DNA of 64,000 nucleotides from Tricholoma matsutake. Lineage: Eukaryota; Basidiomycota; Agaricomycetes; Agaricales; Tricholomataceae. Position numbers and translations under genes: made by a program. This document shows positions 1 to 9,329 of the stretch, in pieces; the first letter of the stretch is position 1; the number at the start of each line of letters is the position of its first letter. The stretch covers positions 930,001 through 994,000 of the forward strand of contig AP026543.1 of NCBI GenBank assembly GCA_026075535.2, written 5' to 3'. The notes under the pieces are model-generated. The model was not told where the DNA came from. It was given only the letters and a program-made list of their open reading frames with translations, and made no database searches.

Positions 1-678
1 ATAGTTGACAAAGAGAATAGCTCTTATTAGTTTTTCAAGTCAAAACCATTCAAGACATTCTGCTACAACCTTTGCCAGATAATCTCCACTATGTTTAGAT
101 GTGGGTCTACAAATAAATGAGTATTTTGGCAATAACACAGAAAACCCAATCTTGCTGAATGAAGTCCAAAATTGCTTTGTGGACCAATGGATTTTCATAC
201 CAGACAACTACCAGACCAAGATATGAAGCCACAATTAGTGCTGTCCATCCATCAAGAACCAGATGAATAGTGCCATTCTGAGCCTATGTATGGATATAAT
301 TAAACAGAAATATATAGAAAGTTGAAAAACAAGCCTGAAAATAATTCCAAACATGCTTTGACATCTCAAAGTACATGGCATTCACATCCTGGCTGACAGT
401 TATAGGATGAGGGACTTTCATACCAGGCCAGAGCATTTGGACCTCTGTCTGATAATCTTCATCAAGTACTGAGTTAAATGGCCAGTGATTCTTCGCACAG
501 CAAAGAGCAATAAGTGCACGATGAGCCGCCTCAGAATATGGAGGACCAGATTTTGCAACCTGAGTGCTTGAGATCCCATGGCACTTATTACACTGAGCTA
601 CACCAAGCTGGAGATTGCTTGTTCCCCCAGATGTTTTGCTCTGTGCAGAGGGATGGGAGTGAGTTGTTAGATACATTT
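1..678 (-). pseudogene. hAT-family transposase, downstream part (broken)
   Basis: This is the middle part of a hAT DNA transposase, which cuts and pastes its own element in the nucleus. The minus-strand reading frame from 676 runs through a CNKCHG motif, a helical stretch and a conserved VWNYFQ block. A 51-nt segment (334-284) ending in AG looks like an intron with a decayed GC donor. After it the frame continues as NGTIHLVLDGWTA, the hAT motif around the first catalytic aspartate, then GLVVVWYE. A stop and a frame change near 115 precede a GDYLAKVVAECLEWF-like block, also typical of hAT. The gene continues past the window start. Its 5' part lies at 7096-7565 because gypsy A is inserted at 678/679. 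Family assignment is secure; activity is excluded by the breaks. Confidence 0.8.
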
Positions 679-1112
679 TATAAGGGCAACCTCAGCCTCT
701 AGCAAAGGGAAATCCAAAGTTAAAATTATACTACATATTACAGGGATTGGGGATGCACCTATCAAAGGGAAATCTGGAGAGAAAACTCTAAGGTTTCCTT
801 TGCCGATGTCCAGTATATGTGAAGATGACAAAAATCAAATAATAACCTAAAAATAGAAAAGGTGGAGATAAGCAGATCAAGGCCACCAAATGACATCATA
901 CCAAGGGGTAGATGTTGGAAGGGGTGCTCTGCCTCTAAATATCAAACTGTCAACATGCACAAACATGATAGAAAGGGAAATTAGTAATAAAATCTGGAAA
1001 AATCATAGAAAATGAAGAATAGAAGGAAATGAAGTGAGGAAAAATATAGAACAAACATAAAAAATAGGAGAAACATACAGGGCACCCCCCTAGTCCCCCT
1101 AGTCCCCTTACA
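679..1112 (-). repeat. 3' LTR of gypsy A
   Basis: This 434-bp LTR pairs with 6672-7095. On the minus strand it starts TGTAAGGGGACTAG and ends GCCCTTATA. The self-priming sequence appears on the plus strand as AGAAAACTCT at 780-789. The internal side is bordered by the polypurine tract. Confidence 0.93.
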
Positions 1113-1128
1113 TTACCCCCTCTCTAAG
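1113..1128 (-). other. Polypurine tract of gypsy A
   Basis: On the minus strand CTTAGAGAGGGGGTAA lies directly before the 3' LTR start TGTAAGG. This is the expected plus-strand DNA primer of an LTR retrotransposon. Confidence 0.85.
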
Positions 1129-1229
1129 ATGCATTGCACTGATGCATTCAAAATTGCATACAACCAAGGTCCATGACTTGAATGCAACACGGTGCAGCAG
1201 TGTGCTGTCAGTGGAATTCCTTGACTAAT

Positions 1230-2551
1230 TGAGGGGCATTCACATCAGACTCTTCAACCCATGAGTTCTACTCATACCCATAATCCTTCTTCCAATGCAC
1301 CAAATACTGGAGTTTTCCTTGATGCAACTGGCTGTCCAAGATTGACTTGACTTCATATTGGGGTTCTCCCTCGATCACTGTAGGCGGTGGTGGTGGGTGT
1401 GAATGGTGTCCCAGGAATGGATCTGGGGGAGCTGGAAGGAGTTTGATGACATGGAAGACTGGGTGGAGTCTTGACATGGAGGCTGGGAGGCATAGATGAT
1501 AGGCATGCATTCCAACACACTTGATGATGGGGAAAGGTCCCAGGAAGCAATGAGTGAGTTTCTTGGATGGACACATAGTGGAGATGTCACTGGAGTCAAG
1601 ATAAACTCGATCACCAACCTTGTACTGAGGGGTTGGAGAATGGCATTGGTTGTAAAAGCATGCCATGTCATCCTTCACCTTTGCTAAGGCTGTCTTTGCC
1701 TCCTCCAAGCTATCCCGCATGCATTCTGTGAACTTATTCACAATCTTGATGTGTGAGGGAGTTTGGTGAGATTCAAATCCCATGCATGGATGTTGTCCAG
1801 TGTCTAAGAGGAAAGGGGTCTCTTGAGTGGAAGCATGGACATGGTTGTTGTATCCAAACTCAGCCAAGGGGAGAAGATCATCCCAATTGTCCTGGCATTC
1901 ATTGACAAAGATGCAGATGTACTGCTCCAGTTTCTGGTTGACTTGCTCAGTCTGGCCATCGGTTTGTGGGTGATAAGTAGTCAAAGCAAGGAGTTTGATT
2001 TCCAGGAGTCAGTATAGCTTGCAAGTGAACTCTGCCATGAACTGAGGACCATGATCAGAGAGGAAAGCACCAGGAAGTCCATGTAATTTCCACACATGGT
2101 GGAGGTAGAGTCAGGCAGCACCGAGGGCACTGACAGTGGTGTGAGTGGAAATGAAGTGAGTGCATTTTCCCACTGAATCAACTGTGCACATCACTGCATC
2201 AAACCCATTTGACTCTGGCAACTCCACCACAAAGTCGACGCTGACAACATCCCAACAACTCTCTGGAACAGGAAGAGGGTGTAGCTTGCCAATGGGTTTG
2301 CGATAAGGAATCTTGGTGTGTAAGCAAAGGTCACAAGTGTGACAATACTGACCAATGAGCCGTGACATTTGTGGCCACCAATAATTCCATGAGGTGAGCT
2401 CCAAGGTCTTCCAGTGTCCAGGATGACCAGCAATCTGTGAGTCATGGTGTTGGGATATGATGTGCCAGTGAAGGTCTGGGTCATTGTGGATGTAGATGCA
2501 ATCCCTGAAATACAACAAGTCCTCTTTCTCAGCCCACTCTGCTGCATGCAA
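1230..2551 (-). pseudogene. Gypsy A integrase with C-terminal chromodomain
   Basis: Integrase joins the cDNA copy to host DNA, and the chromodomain steers chromoviruses to chromatin. The piece 2551-2111 carries the HHCC zinc-binding region (GHPGHW followed by CHTCDLC) and the core start VDFVVELPES with the first catalytic Asp. After a frame change, 2110-1230 carries SDHGPQF (second Asp), TYHPQTDGQTEQVNQ (catalytic Glu), a GPFPIIK linker and the chromodomain YEVKSILDSQLHQGKLQYLVHW. A TAG stop interrupts the chromodomain at GYE*NSWVE. The order and the chromodomain place this in the chromovirus (Tf1/sushi-type) lineage. Non-functional. Confidence 0.9.
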
Positions 2552-2571
2552 GAAAAGGGTGGATCCCTTTC

Positions 2572-3406
2572 TCAGTTCTTTAACAGCTCAGGCAATAACA
2601 TCCTCATGTAAACTGCTGTGGTTTGCAGAATGAAGGTCGCATAGGATGTCCTGCTCCTCACCCTGGGGTGTGATGCCTTACAGTCCCCAAATGGTGAACA
2701 GGTCTGAGAGGGCATCAGTCTTTCCCATGCTGCGACCCAGACAGTGGTGCAAGGAGAGGTTGAATCTGGATAGATACAGGGACAATGAGCTTGATGACAA
2801 TTCAATTTCTTGGCTGTCATGAAGTACTCAAGATTCTTGTGATCCATCCAAACTTCCACCTTGTGTTGGGCACCCTCAAGGAAGTGTCGCCACTCCTCAA
2901 GCACACACATTATCACCAACATCTCCTTGTTATGGATCTCATAATTTTGCACTACAGCACTAAGGCTTTTGGAGTAGAATGCAACAGGATGCCACTTCTG
3001 GTCCTCTGGAAACTGCTGAGACAACACAGTGCCCATCACAAAGTCAGAACTGTCAGCTTCTACATGAAAAGGATGTGAATCATTAGCAAAGGTAAGAATG
3101 GGAGTGGAAGTGACCATCTTCTTAAGCTTTTCAAATGCCTCCTGTTGTGCATTATCCCACCTCCATGCCTCCTTTCCTGTCAAGTCAAACAGTGGTTGTG
3201 CATGATGTGAGAAATCCTTGGTAAACCACTGATAGAAATTGATGAAGCCCAGGAAAGACTGCACCTCTTTCTTGTTTGTGGGCATCGGCCAAGCCATGAC
3301 CCTGTTCACCTTGATAGGATCCATCTCCACCTGACCCTCCAAGATAATCAGGCCAAGGTACTTGATCTTGGTCTTCTCAAACTCGCACTTGTTCTGACAA
3401 AGGTAG
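2572..3406 (-). pseudogene. Gypsy A RT C-terminus and RNase H
   Basis: A 256-codon open frame (3342-2572) starts in the RT thumb/connection (MEGQVEMDPIKV, then FLGFINFYQWFTKDFS). It contains RNase H, which removes the RNA strand of the hybrid: FHVEADSSDFVMGTVLSQ with the first Asp, the NYEIHNKEML block with the Glu, and VWMDHKNLEYF with the next Asp. After about residue 185 the frame leaves the coding frame. The upstream part up to 3406 continues the same domain until the MITE. The sequence is CpG-poor. Confidence 0.88.
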
Positions 3407-3416
3407 AGTTTGTACT

Positions 3417-3784
3417 AGTGTTGCCACTCAGCCAAGGTTTTTCAATAAAATGGATATAACATACCAGATAAATCTGCTAAATTCACCAGAATATTTGAGC
3501 CTATGGATGGGCCCATAAGCTGAGGGGTCGTCTGCCAACATTAGTTGAACTGATTGATCATCCCTGAGGTATTTAATACACAAAATTTGGCTTGATGGCT
3601 CGGCTTTAAATCAAAGCTGAGTAAATATGTCAAGAAGGGATGATTCGATAAGCTAATGTTGGCAGAAGACCCCTTGGCTTATGGCCCCATCCATATGCTC
3701 AAATATTTCAGTGAATTTAGAGAATATATCTGGTATGCTATGTCCATTTTATTGAAAAACCTTGGCTGAGCCAGTGGCAACACT
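3417..3784. mobile_element. Foldback MITE, MULE-like, inside gypsy A
   Basis: This 368-bp element is almost entirely an inverted repeat: both ends begin AGTGTTGCCACT and the arms pair over about 130 bp. It is flanked by a perfect 10-bp target duplication, AGTTTGTACT at 3407-3416 and 3785-3794. The related gypsy copy A2 has the empty site at about 38274-38290 (GTACAAACTCTACC), so the boundaries are confirmed inside the window. A target duplication of 9-11 bp with long TIRs is characteristic of Mutator-like elements. No ORF is present, so it must be non-autonomous. Confidence 0.9.
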
Positions 3785-3794
3785 AGTTTGTACT

Positions 3795-4345
3795 GTCGAA
3801 GCCATTCTAGGATGAGGCGCGTGATGCAATGGTGCTCTTCAACTGTGTGAGTGAAGATGAGGATGTTGTTGAGATAGATGCAAACAATGCCTTCAAGGAT
3901 GAGGGTGTGGAAGATGTTGTTCATCATGGTCTGAAAGGTGGCAAAACTATTAGTAAGGCCAAAGAACATGACAAGCAGTTCAAAAAGACCACAGTTGATA
4001 CAAAAGGCTGCCTTCCACTCATCTCCCTCCTTTATCCTCACATTATTGTAGCCTCAACAGATGTCAAGCTTGGTGAAGTATTGGGCTCCACAGAGCTGGT
4101 TCACAAGTTCAGAGATGAGAAGTAATGGGTAGTGATTTTTGACTGTGATGTCAATGAGCCTTCTGTAGTCTTGAACCAGTCAAAGTGAGCCATCCTTCTT
4201 CTTGACAAAGAAAAAGGGAGAGGCCATGGGTGACTTTGATGTTCAAATACATCCAGAGGCCAGGTGCCCATCAATGAACTGGTCAAGCTGTCATTGTTCT
4301 TCAGGAGAGAGAGGATAGACCTTGCAGGAGGAAGGGGTTGCACTG
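3795..4345 (-). pseudogene. Gypsy A reverse transcriptase, N-terminal part
   Basis: This is the fingers and palm of a gypsy reverse transcriptase. The frame shows [15 protein letters not shown], then YFTKLDI (first catalytic Asp), [17 protein letters not shown] and the palm motif as IYLNNIL in place of the usual YLDD. Both active-site aspartates have become asparagine. In copy A2 the same position reads IYFNNIL. The minus-strand codons are AAC AAC after a C, so both changes are CpG to CpA. Several stops interrupt the frame. The RT is interrupted at 3794 by the MITE and resumes at 3406. Confidence 0.88.
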
Positions 4346-4838
4346 GGGGTGAATTTGATCACATGATCCCATGGCTTGCATGCGGGGAGAGAGTCAAACA
4401 ATTCCTTGGAGAACACGTCTCCAAACTCATGGAGATGAGGGAGCAAGGAATTAGTAGAGAATTTAGCAGCATTGTTTTTGTGGAAGGCCTCGGCGAGGCA
4501 TTATGTAGCACACACCTTGTGCGATGGACGAATTGCAGTGTAGAAGATCCAATCACTTTCCTCCACTTCCTCTGGCTCCTCATCATCATCATCATCCGAG
4601 TCCGGCATCAGATCAGGAACCCCTTCCAACTCCACTTCAGATATAGGCAGGGGTCCAGCACAACACTTCTGAGTATGTCATGTCACAGCCTTCTGTCCAT
4701 GACATCGTTGCCTGGCTTCTGTGAAACAAGTACGACAGCGGGATGGACATCGGCTCATGGTAACCTCTCCAGTACACCAGTCGACCTCTGGGTTATGGTC
4801 TTGAAGCCATGGATAGCCCAAAATCACCTTTTGCTTTC

Positions 4839-5144
4839 CTAATGGAGTGACAGCAAAAGGGCACACTCACTATGATCTTTGTAATGGAGGACTAGGTCTA
4901 CAACCTCTTGGATGGCACCAGCTTTGTTTGGGGACCCACCCACATTATACACAGGTATCAGATGTGAGAGTGAGTGAGTATTTAGGTGATGTTGTTGTGT
5001 GAGATGGGCATCAATGAAGAGACCAGTGGCACCAGAGTCCGGGAGTGCAGAGACACCGAGTAGCTGTCCAGTGTCAATCATCGGCAGTTTGATTGCTAGC
5101 TTCAAGGAATGTGTAGAGGGAGTGGATGCAAAATATATTTGCAT
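4839..5144 (-). pseudogene. Gypsy A aspartic protease
   Basis: This is the retroviral-type protease that cleaves the Gag-Pol polyprotein. Residues 37-42 read PDSGAT, corresponding to the catalytic D-S/T-G signature, followed by LFIDAHLTQQH. The paired copy A2 at 36725-37258 has the intact LLDSGATSLF. The frame breaks near 4870; downstream to about 4350 the linker to RT can be followed only in pieces, including an acidic stretch encoded by a GAT-rich run near 4580-4600. Confidence 0.85.
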
Positions 5145-5322
5145 GGTAGTTTATGCTCCCATGATTTAATTTTGGGATGTGGAGCAGAGGGAAGAGCAGG
5201 TACATCTTCAGTCAACTTCAAAGGGTCAGAGAGGGGAACAGTCATAGAAATGGATTCATTCTCCAGGGATTCAACTGACAAGACTTCAAAGTGGTTATGG
5301 ACAGGCAGTTAGGGCATACGAT

Positions 5323-6640
5323 TCACTTGCTGCAAATAGAAAAATCCTGCTCCTCTACAACTTCTGACCTGATCTCCTCTGCAACCTGATCCTTCACTTC
5401 CTTGACATCTACAAGTGCCAACAAGTCTTGGAGGAGTTCATCTTGCCCCTTGGGGGTGAGCATGCAGATATCCTGATGATGGGGACACACTCCAGCCCTG
5501 TGCCCAGTTTCCCCACAGTGGTAGCAGAGATCCAACCTACATGCATGGCTGCAGGCAGCATTAGCATCCATTGGTACTGAGATGTTGATGGCTGGTGTGG
5601 GAGTCTGATGAACAGGAATGTGGTCAAGGTGGGGAAGGGTTTGATTGAAGGTGTAGGGTGCATGAGTAGTAGTTGGAGCATGGAATACAGCATTGAACAC
5701 CACATTTATGAGTTGGTTCTCATCACAGAGTAAAGCAGCTTCATACCAAGCATAGATATCATCATCTGCTGGGCACCCTTTCAACATCTGTGCAATCTGG
5801 TTCTGAATCTCTCAATTGAGGCCCCATCGGAACTTCACCACCACTGGTAGCCCACTCCCATATCCTGCCATGTCCACCAAATCCTTAAACTCATTGATAT
5901 AATCATCCATGGATCAACATGCCTGGTGGTAAGAGGATGACTCGAGTCATGTCACTGCTCAGTGGCACTCATTGAGGGGACAAAAGTGGCATACAAACTC
6001 AGCTCATAAGTCACCCCAAGTGGAGAAAGGTAGAGAACTGAGTTCTTTAGTTTGACGCAGAATACAGTCCACATAGAGATAGGTGCATTCAGATTTCATG
6101 TATGTGAAGGCCCAATAAATTTTTGCAGCCTCATCGATGAATTGATGTGACTAGAGACTGATGTATAACTCACAGGAATTAAGGAATGCATGTCCCTGTG
6201 CATGTGCACCTTTAAATTCAGTGGGGGGAGACAGTTTGATCTGGGTGTGCTCTTTAATGGGCATGTTTGGCAGCACATCGTTGTTGGGTGCACTTGGAGT
6301 TGCAATGGGGGGAATATTGATCATAGGGTTAGTCTGGAGGGTCCTGATGAAGTTTTCGATCATAGATTTAAGCAAATTGATTTGCACGTATATTCCAGAA
6401 ATGTTGCTTTCATGTACATTGAGGTGCTCTGATGTGTCCATGTCACTAGGGGGGCACATTTGGCGAAAATGGCAGCGCAGTAAAGGCAGGACTGTCTGGA
6501 ATGGTGTGTAGGGAGTCTGTGGAGCTTTGGGAAGCATTGTCCACTCCATACCTGCCTATCTTGGGCAGTGTGTAGGGAGTCTGTGGAGCTTTGGGAAGTG
6601 TCATCCACTCTATACCTGCCTATCTTGGGCAGTGCATTCA
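5323..6640 (-). pseudogene. Gypsy A gag with CCHC zinc knuckle
   Basis: Gag forms the virus-like particle and binds element RNA. It starts near 6640 with MNALPKIGRYRVD, the same start as copy A2. The frame passes through PIATPSAPNNDVLPN, an NSCELYISL capsid-like block, and 5787-5323 with PADDDIYAWYEAALLCDE and the zinc knuckle CYHCGETGHRAGVCP (C-X2-C-X4-H-X4-C). Frameshifts near 6500 and 5800-6100 split the gene into at least three pieces. Near 6500-6600 a short segment (about 75 bp) including the GTGTAGGGAGTCTGTGGAGC motif is duplicated in tandem, which shifts the frame and is not seen in A2. Confidence 0.88.
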
Positions 6641-6659
6641 TGGTTTTGGGCTTTAGGAG

Positions 6660-6669
6660 AGAGTTTTCT
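6660..6669 (-). other. Self-priming primer-binding site of gypsy A
   Basis: Just inside the 5' LTR the minus strand reads AGAAAACTCT, two bases after the LTR end. This is the exact reverse complement of AGAGTTTTCT within each LTR (minus strand; 6773-6782 in the 5' LTR). There is no TGG-type tRNA match at the LTR edge. The arrangement matches the Tf1-type mechanism, where the 5' end of the transcript folds back to prime reverse transcription. Confidence 0.75.
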
Positions 6670-6671
6670 AC

Positions 6672-7095
6672 TATAAGGGCAACCTCAGCCTCTAGCAAAG
6701 GGAAATCCAAAGTTAAAATTATACTATATATTACGGGGATTGGGGACACACCTAGCAAAGAGAAATCTGAAGAGAAAACTCTAAGGGTCCCTTTGCCAAT
6801 GCCCAGTATATGTGAAGATGACAAAAATCAAATAATAACCTAAAAATAGAAAAGGCAGAGATAGGCAGATCAAGGCTGCCAAATGACATCATACCAAGGG
6901 ATAGATGTTGGAAGGGGTGCTCCACCTCTAAATGTAAAACTGTCAACATGCACAAACATGATAGAAAGGGAAATTAGTAATAAAATCTGGAGAAACAAAG
7001 AATAGAAGGAAATGAAGTGAGGAAAAATATAGAACAAATGTAAAAAATAGGAGAAACACACAGGGCACCCCCCTAGTCCTCCTAGTCCCCTTACA
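6672..7095 (-). repeat. 5' LTR of gypsy A
   Basis: This 424-bp LTR pairs with 679-1112. On the minus strand a TATA-like CATATACT lies about 25-30 bp before AGAGTTTTCT (complement of 6773-6782), which would place transcript initiation at or next to the self-priming sequence. The same spacing is kept in all three LTR copies in the window. Confidence 0.93.
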
Positions 7096-7565
7096 CATTT
7101 TACAAGTAAATATAATATTAAGATGGTGTGGGGAGCCATCCTCAGCACATTCACAGATCAAAGAAACATCATAGTGGTCATAGACCTCAGACCTCCACAC
7201 TGCCCTTGAAGCAGCTAATAAAAATTGTAACATAATCACAAGGGACAGGGTATAAGGAAACTTATAATAATATCCTCATCAGGTAAATCCCAAACCTCTA
7301 GATCAGTCTGTGCATGAATTCCAGGAGCCTCCCTCCATTGGCAATGATGGACCGGAGATGCAACTACTGCAGGGTAGCTGTAAGATTCTGCATCTGAGTG
7401 CTCAGGAGTTGTCAATGGTGTGTGAGGAAGGGATCCAGGTGTCATTTATCAGCTTCTTGAGGCTGTACCATGAATCCCAGGGGTATTCCCACAGCTAACA
7501 GGTGTTGGTCGTTGGCTAGAACCTTGACCACACTGACTAGAACTCTTGGGTGGCATGGGGGTAGG
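7096..7565 (-). pseudogene. hAT transposase, N-terminal part, cut off by gypsy A
   Basis: The minus strand begins MPPKSSSQCGQGSS near 7557 and continues as a proline/serine-rich N-terminus, with a frame break near 7450, then SDAESYSYPAVVASPVHH and LEVWDLPDEDIIISFL. This type of unstructured leader precedes the BED finger and core in hAT proteins. The piece runs into the right end of gypsy A at 7095/7096, where the target duplication CATTT joins it to 1-678. Assignment rests on position and frame continuity more than on motifs. Confidence 0.6.
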
Positions 7566-7681
7566 GAAGAAAGAATGTGTCATTGAATATCAGTGGAGTT
7601 TCAAAATAGCTATATATAGCTGTGCCTACACATGCACAGGCCATGCCACACTTACCACACCCATACCCATCTTTCACCAAT

Positions 7682-7735
7682 AGCTCCTGCATCTGAGAAG
7701 ACCTGCAATTACAGGCTCGCTCAATTACAGGAGCT
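7682..7735. repeat. 54-bp palindrome, copy 1
   Basis: A nearly perfect inverted repeat opens AGCTCCTGCATCTGAG and closes with CAGGAGCT. A second copy of exactly the same length lies at 21924-21977. It could form a long hairpin. Function unknown. Confidence 0.8.
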
Positions 7736-7740
7736 AAGTG

Positions 7741-8175
7741 GAGGAGTAGGCAGTAGGGTAGGGAATCCACCACCCCACAAGCACTTGCTCACAGGCATAG
7801 GTGTCATCTCATAGTGGGGTAAGAGATCTACCACCCCATGAGCAGTTGCTCGAGGGTGTGGGTGTTGTCTCATAGGCAGCAAGGTAAGGAATCCACCACC
7901 CCACAAGCAGTTGCTCGCAGGGGTGGGTGTCATCTCATAGGCAGGAGGGTAAGGGATCCACCATGAGCAGTTGCTCAAGGGCATGGGTGTCATCTCATAG
8001 GCAGTGGGTAGGGAGTCCACCACCCATGAGCAGTTGCTCACGGGCATGGGTGTCATCTCATAGTAGGGTAAGGGATCCACCACCCCACAAGCAGTTGCTC
8101 AAGAGCGTGGGTGTCATCTCATAGGCAGCGGGGTAAGGAATCCACCACCCCACAAGCAGTAGCTTGTGGCAGTGG
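7741..8175. repeat. Tandem array of ~62-bp units with a hairpin core
   Basis: There are seven imperfect units of about 60-65 bp. Each contains GGTGTCATCTCATAG, then ATCCACCACCCCA, and a palindromic core such as CAAGCAGTTGCTCGCAGG. Related palindromes occur singly near 8361, 23085, 32740, 32912, 33256, 54215 and 54375. The reading frames here are shadows of the repeat. Confidence 0.88.
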
Positions 8176-8384
8176 GTGTTGCTCATGGGTGAGCACGGTA
8201 GATAGTATACATCCTAAAGAAAGAAAACATTGTTAGTGAATAAAACACACAAAAGAAGAAAAACATACCTGGGACCCAAACAACATGTTGTTCATGTCAT
8301 TTGGCCCCCCTCTGTGCACTTGTTCCTCCTATTGTTGTTGTTCAATGCATCATGTACCCCATGAGCAACTGCTCATGAGGCTAG
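8176..8384 (-). other. Spacer with possible exon-intron edge
   Basis: I see no confident gene. On the minus strand a splice-donor-like AG/GTATGT lies near 8266 next to GGGACCCAAACAACATG. A similar edge recurs at about 8970, 23148, 33050 and 33398, always beside a short inverted GGGCCCAAA-type sequence. Confidence 0.4.
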
Positions 8385-8562
8385 AGGCATGTGGTGTGCT
8401 GTCCATCATGGGTGCGGTGCATTGTCTGTCATGGGTGTGGCACATTGGTCATGGGTGTGGTACATTGTCCATTGTGGGTGTAACATGTCATCCATTGTGG
8501 GTGTGGCATGTCATCTGTTGTGGGTGTGGTGTGTCATCCATTGTGGGTGTGGTGGTGGTGGC
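8385..8562. repeat. TGGGTGTGG minisatellite
   Basis: Irregular tandem repeats of roughly 24-30 bp are built on CATTGTGGGTGTGG and TCATCCATTGTGGG. The plus-strand ORFs across it encode Cys/His/Val repeats and are shadows of the repeat. Confidence 0.75.
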
Positions 8563-9329
8563 CCACCACCTTGCTACCCCCTCCCCACCATCTCCCACTG
8601 GGTTCTAGGCATCAGCACCCACAATCTGCCCTGTGAGGGGCAGGTACTGGGCATGCCTGGGCCTGTAGGCATGTCATGGGGGTTATAGTGCCTAGGTCAA
8701 GAGTATTAGGAGGGTGTTAGTGATGTGGTGTGCATTGAGGGGCTGGGAGGTGCTTACTGTATGGGTATCCCACCTCCTGGGTCTCCTGGTGCCCCTTGTT
8801 ACCCCTTGTTGCCCTTCTGACCCTAATCCACACCCTCACATCCCATTTGATGGGGAGGAGGGGGTTTATGCAGGCACCATGGACATGTGTCATCCCAGTA
8901 GTCTAGATCCTAGAAAATAACAAAGTGCAATCAGTTATTCATGATAATGGGAAACAAAGAAAAAAAAAACTTACTTAGGGCCCAAACAACGATAATTGCA
9001 TTGCTTGGGCCCACATTGTAGCTCTGAAAGCTTGTTTGCAGGGTCTGGTGGTGATAGAGGGGACTGAGTGGAGCTGGGAGCAGCAGTTAGAGGTGTGGGA
9101 GCAGTGGTGATAGGGTGGGAAGGTAGGAGGCACTGGTGTCAATGGTGCTGGTGGTGGGGGATGGCATTGTCAAAGTGTGGTGGTAGTTGATGGCAGTGAC
9201 AATGGTATTGTCCAGCAATGTCAGGTTTATGGTTCTACCCATATACCTGGTGTCTGGATACCCATACCAATCTATCCATATCCGATCTGGATCTGTAATA
9301 TGGTTATTATCTGGATAAGCCATATCCAT
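8563..9329. other. No gene recognised; low-complexity and transposon-end sequence
   Basis: The stretch is GT-rich on the plus strand with simple GGTGG runs (9050-9190). Another donor-like edge next to GGGCCCAAACAACG lies at 8969-8990. From 9230 to 9325 the sequence is built from TACCCATA/ATATCCA-type repeats resembling the subterminal repeats at 21.8, 22.47 and 62.9 kb. I take this as the end of a DNA transposon abutting gypsy B. Confidence 0.4.

Larger units (their letters stand above)
679..7095 (-). mobile_element. Ty3/gypsy chromovirus A (marY1-like), full length, decayed
   Basis: This is a complete LTR retrotransposon with LTRs at 679-1112 and 6672-7095 and a 5-bp target duplication, CATTT at 674-678 and 7096-7100. 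The order on the minus strand is LTR, primer site, gag with zinc knuckle, protease, reverse transcriptase, RNase H, integrase, chromodomain, polypurine tract, LTR. It sits inside a hAT transposase gene. A 368-bp MITE plus a 10-bp target duplication (3417-3794) is nested in the RT region; without it the element is about 6.04 kb. From memory this agrees with marY1 of Tricholoma matsutake (LTR near 426 bp, about 6.05 kb), but identity needs a search. Many stops and frameshifts make it inactive. Confidence 0.92.

Noticed and set aside
1375..1671. Several 60-100-codon frames over integrase A
   Set aside because: They are out-of-frame shadows of the recognised integrase-chromodomain frame.
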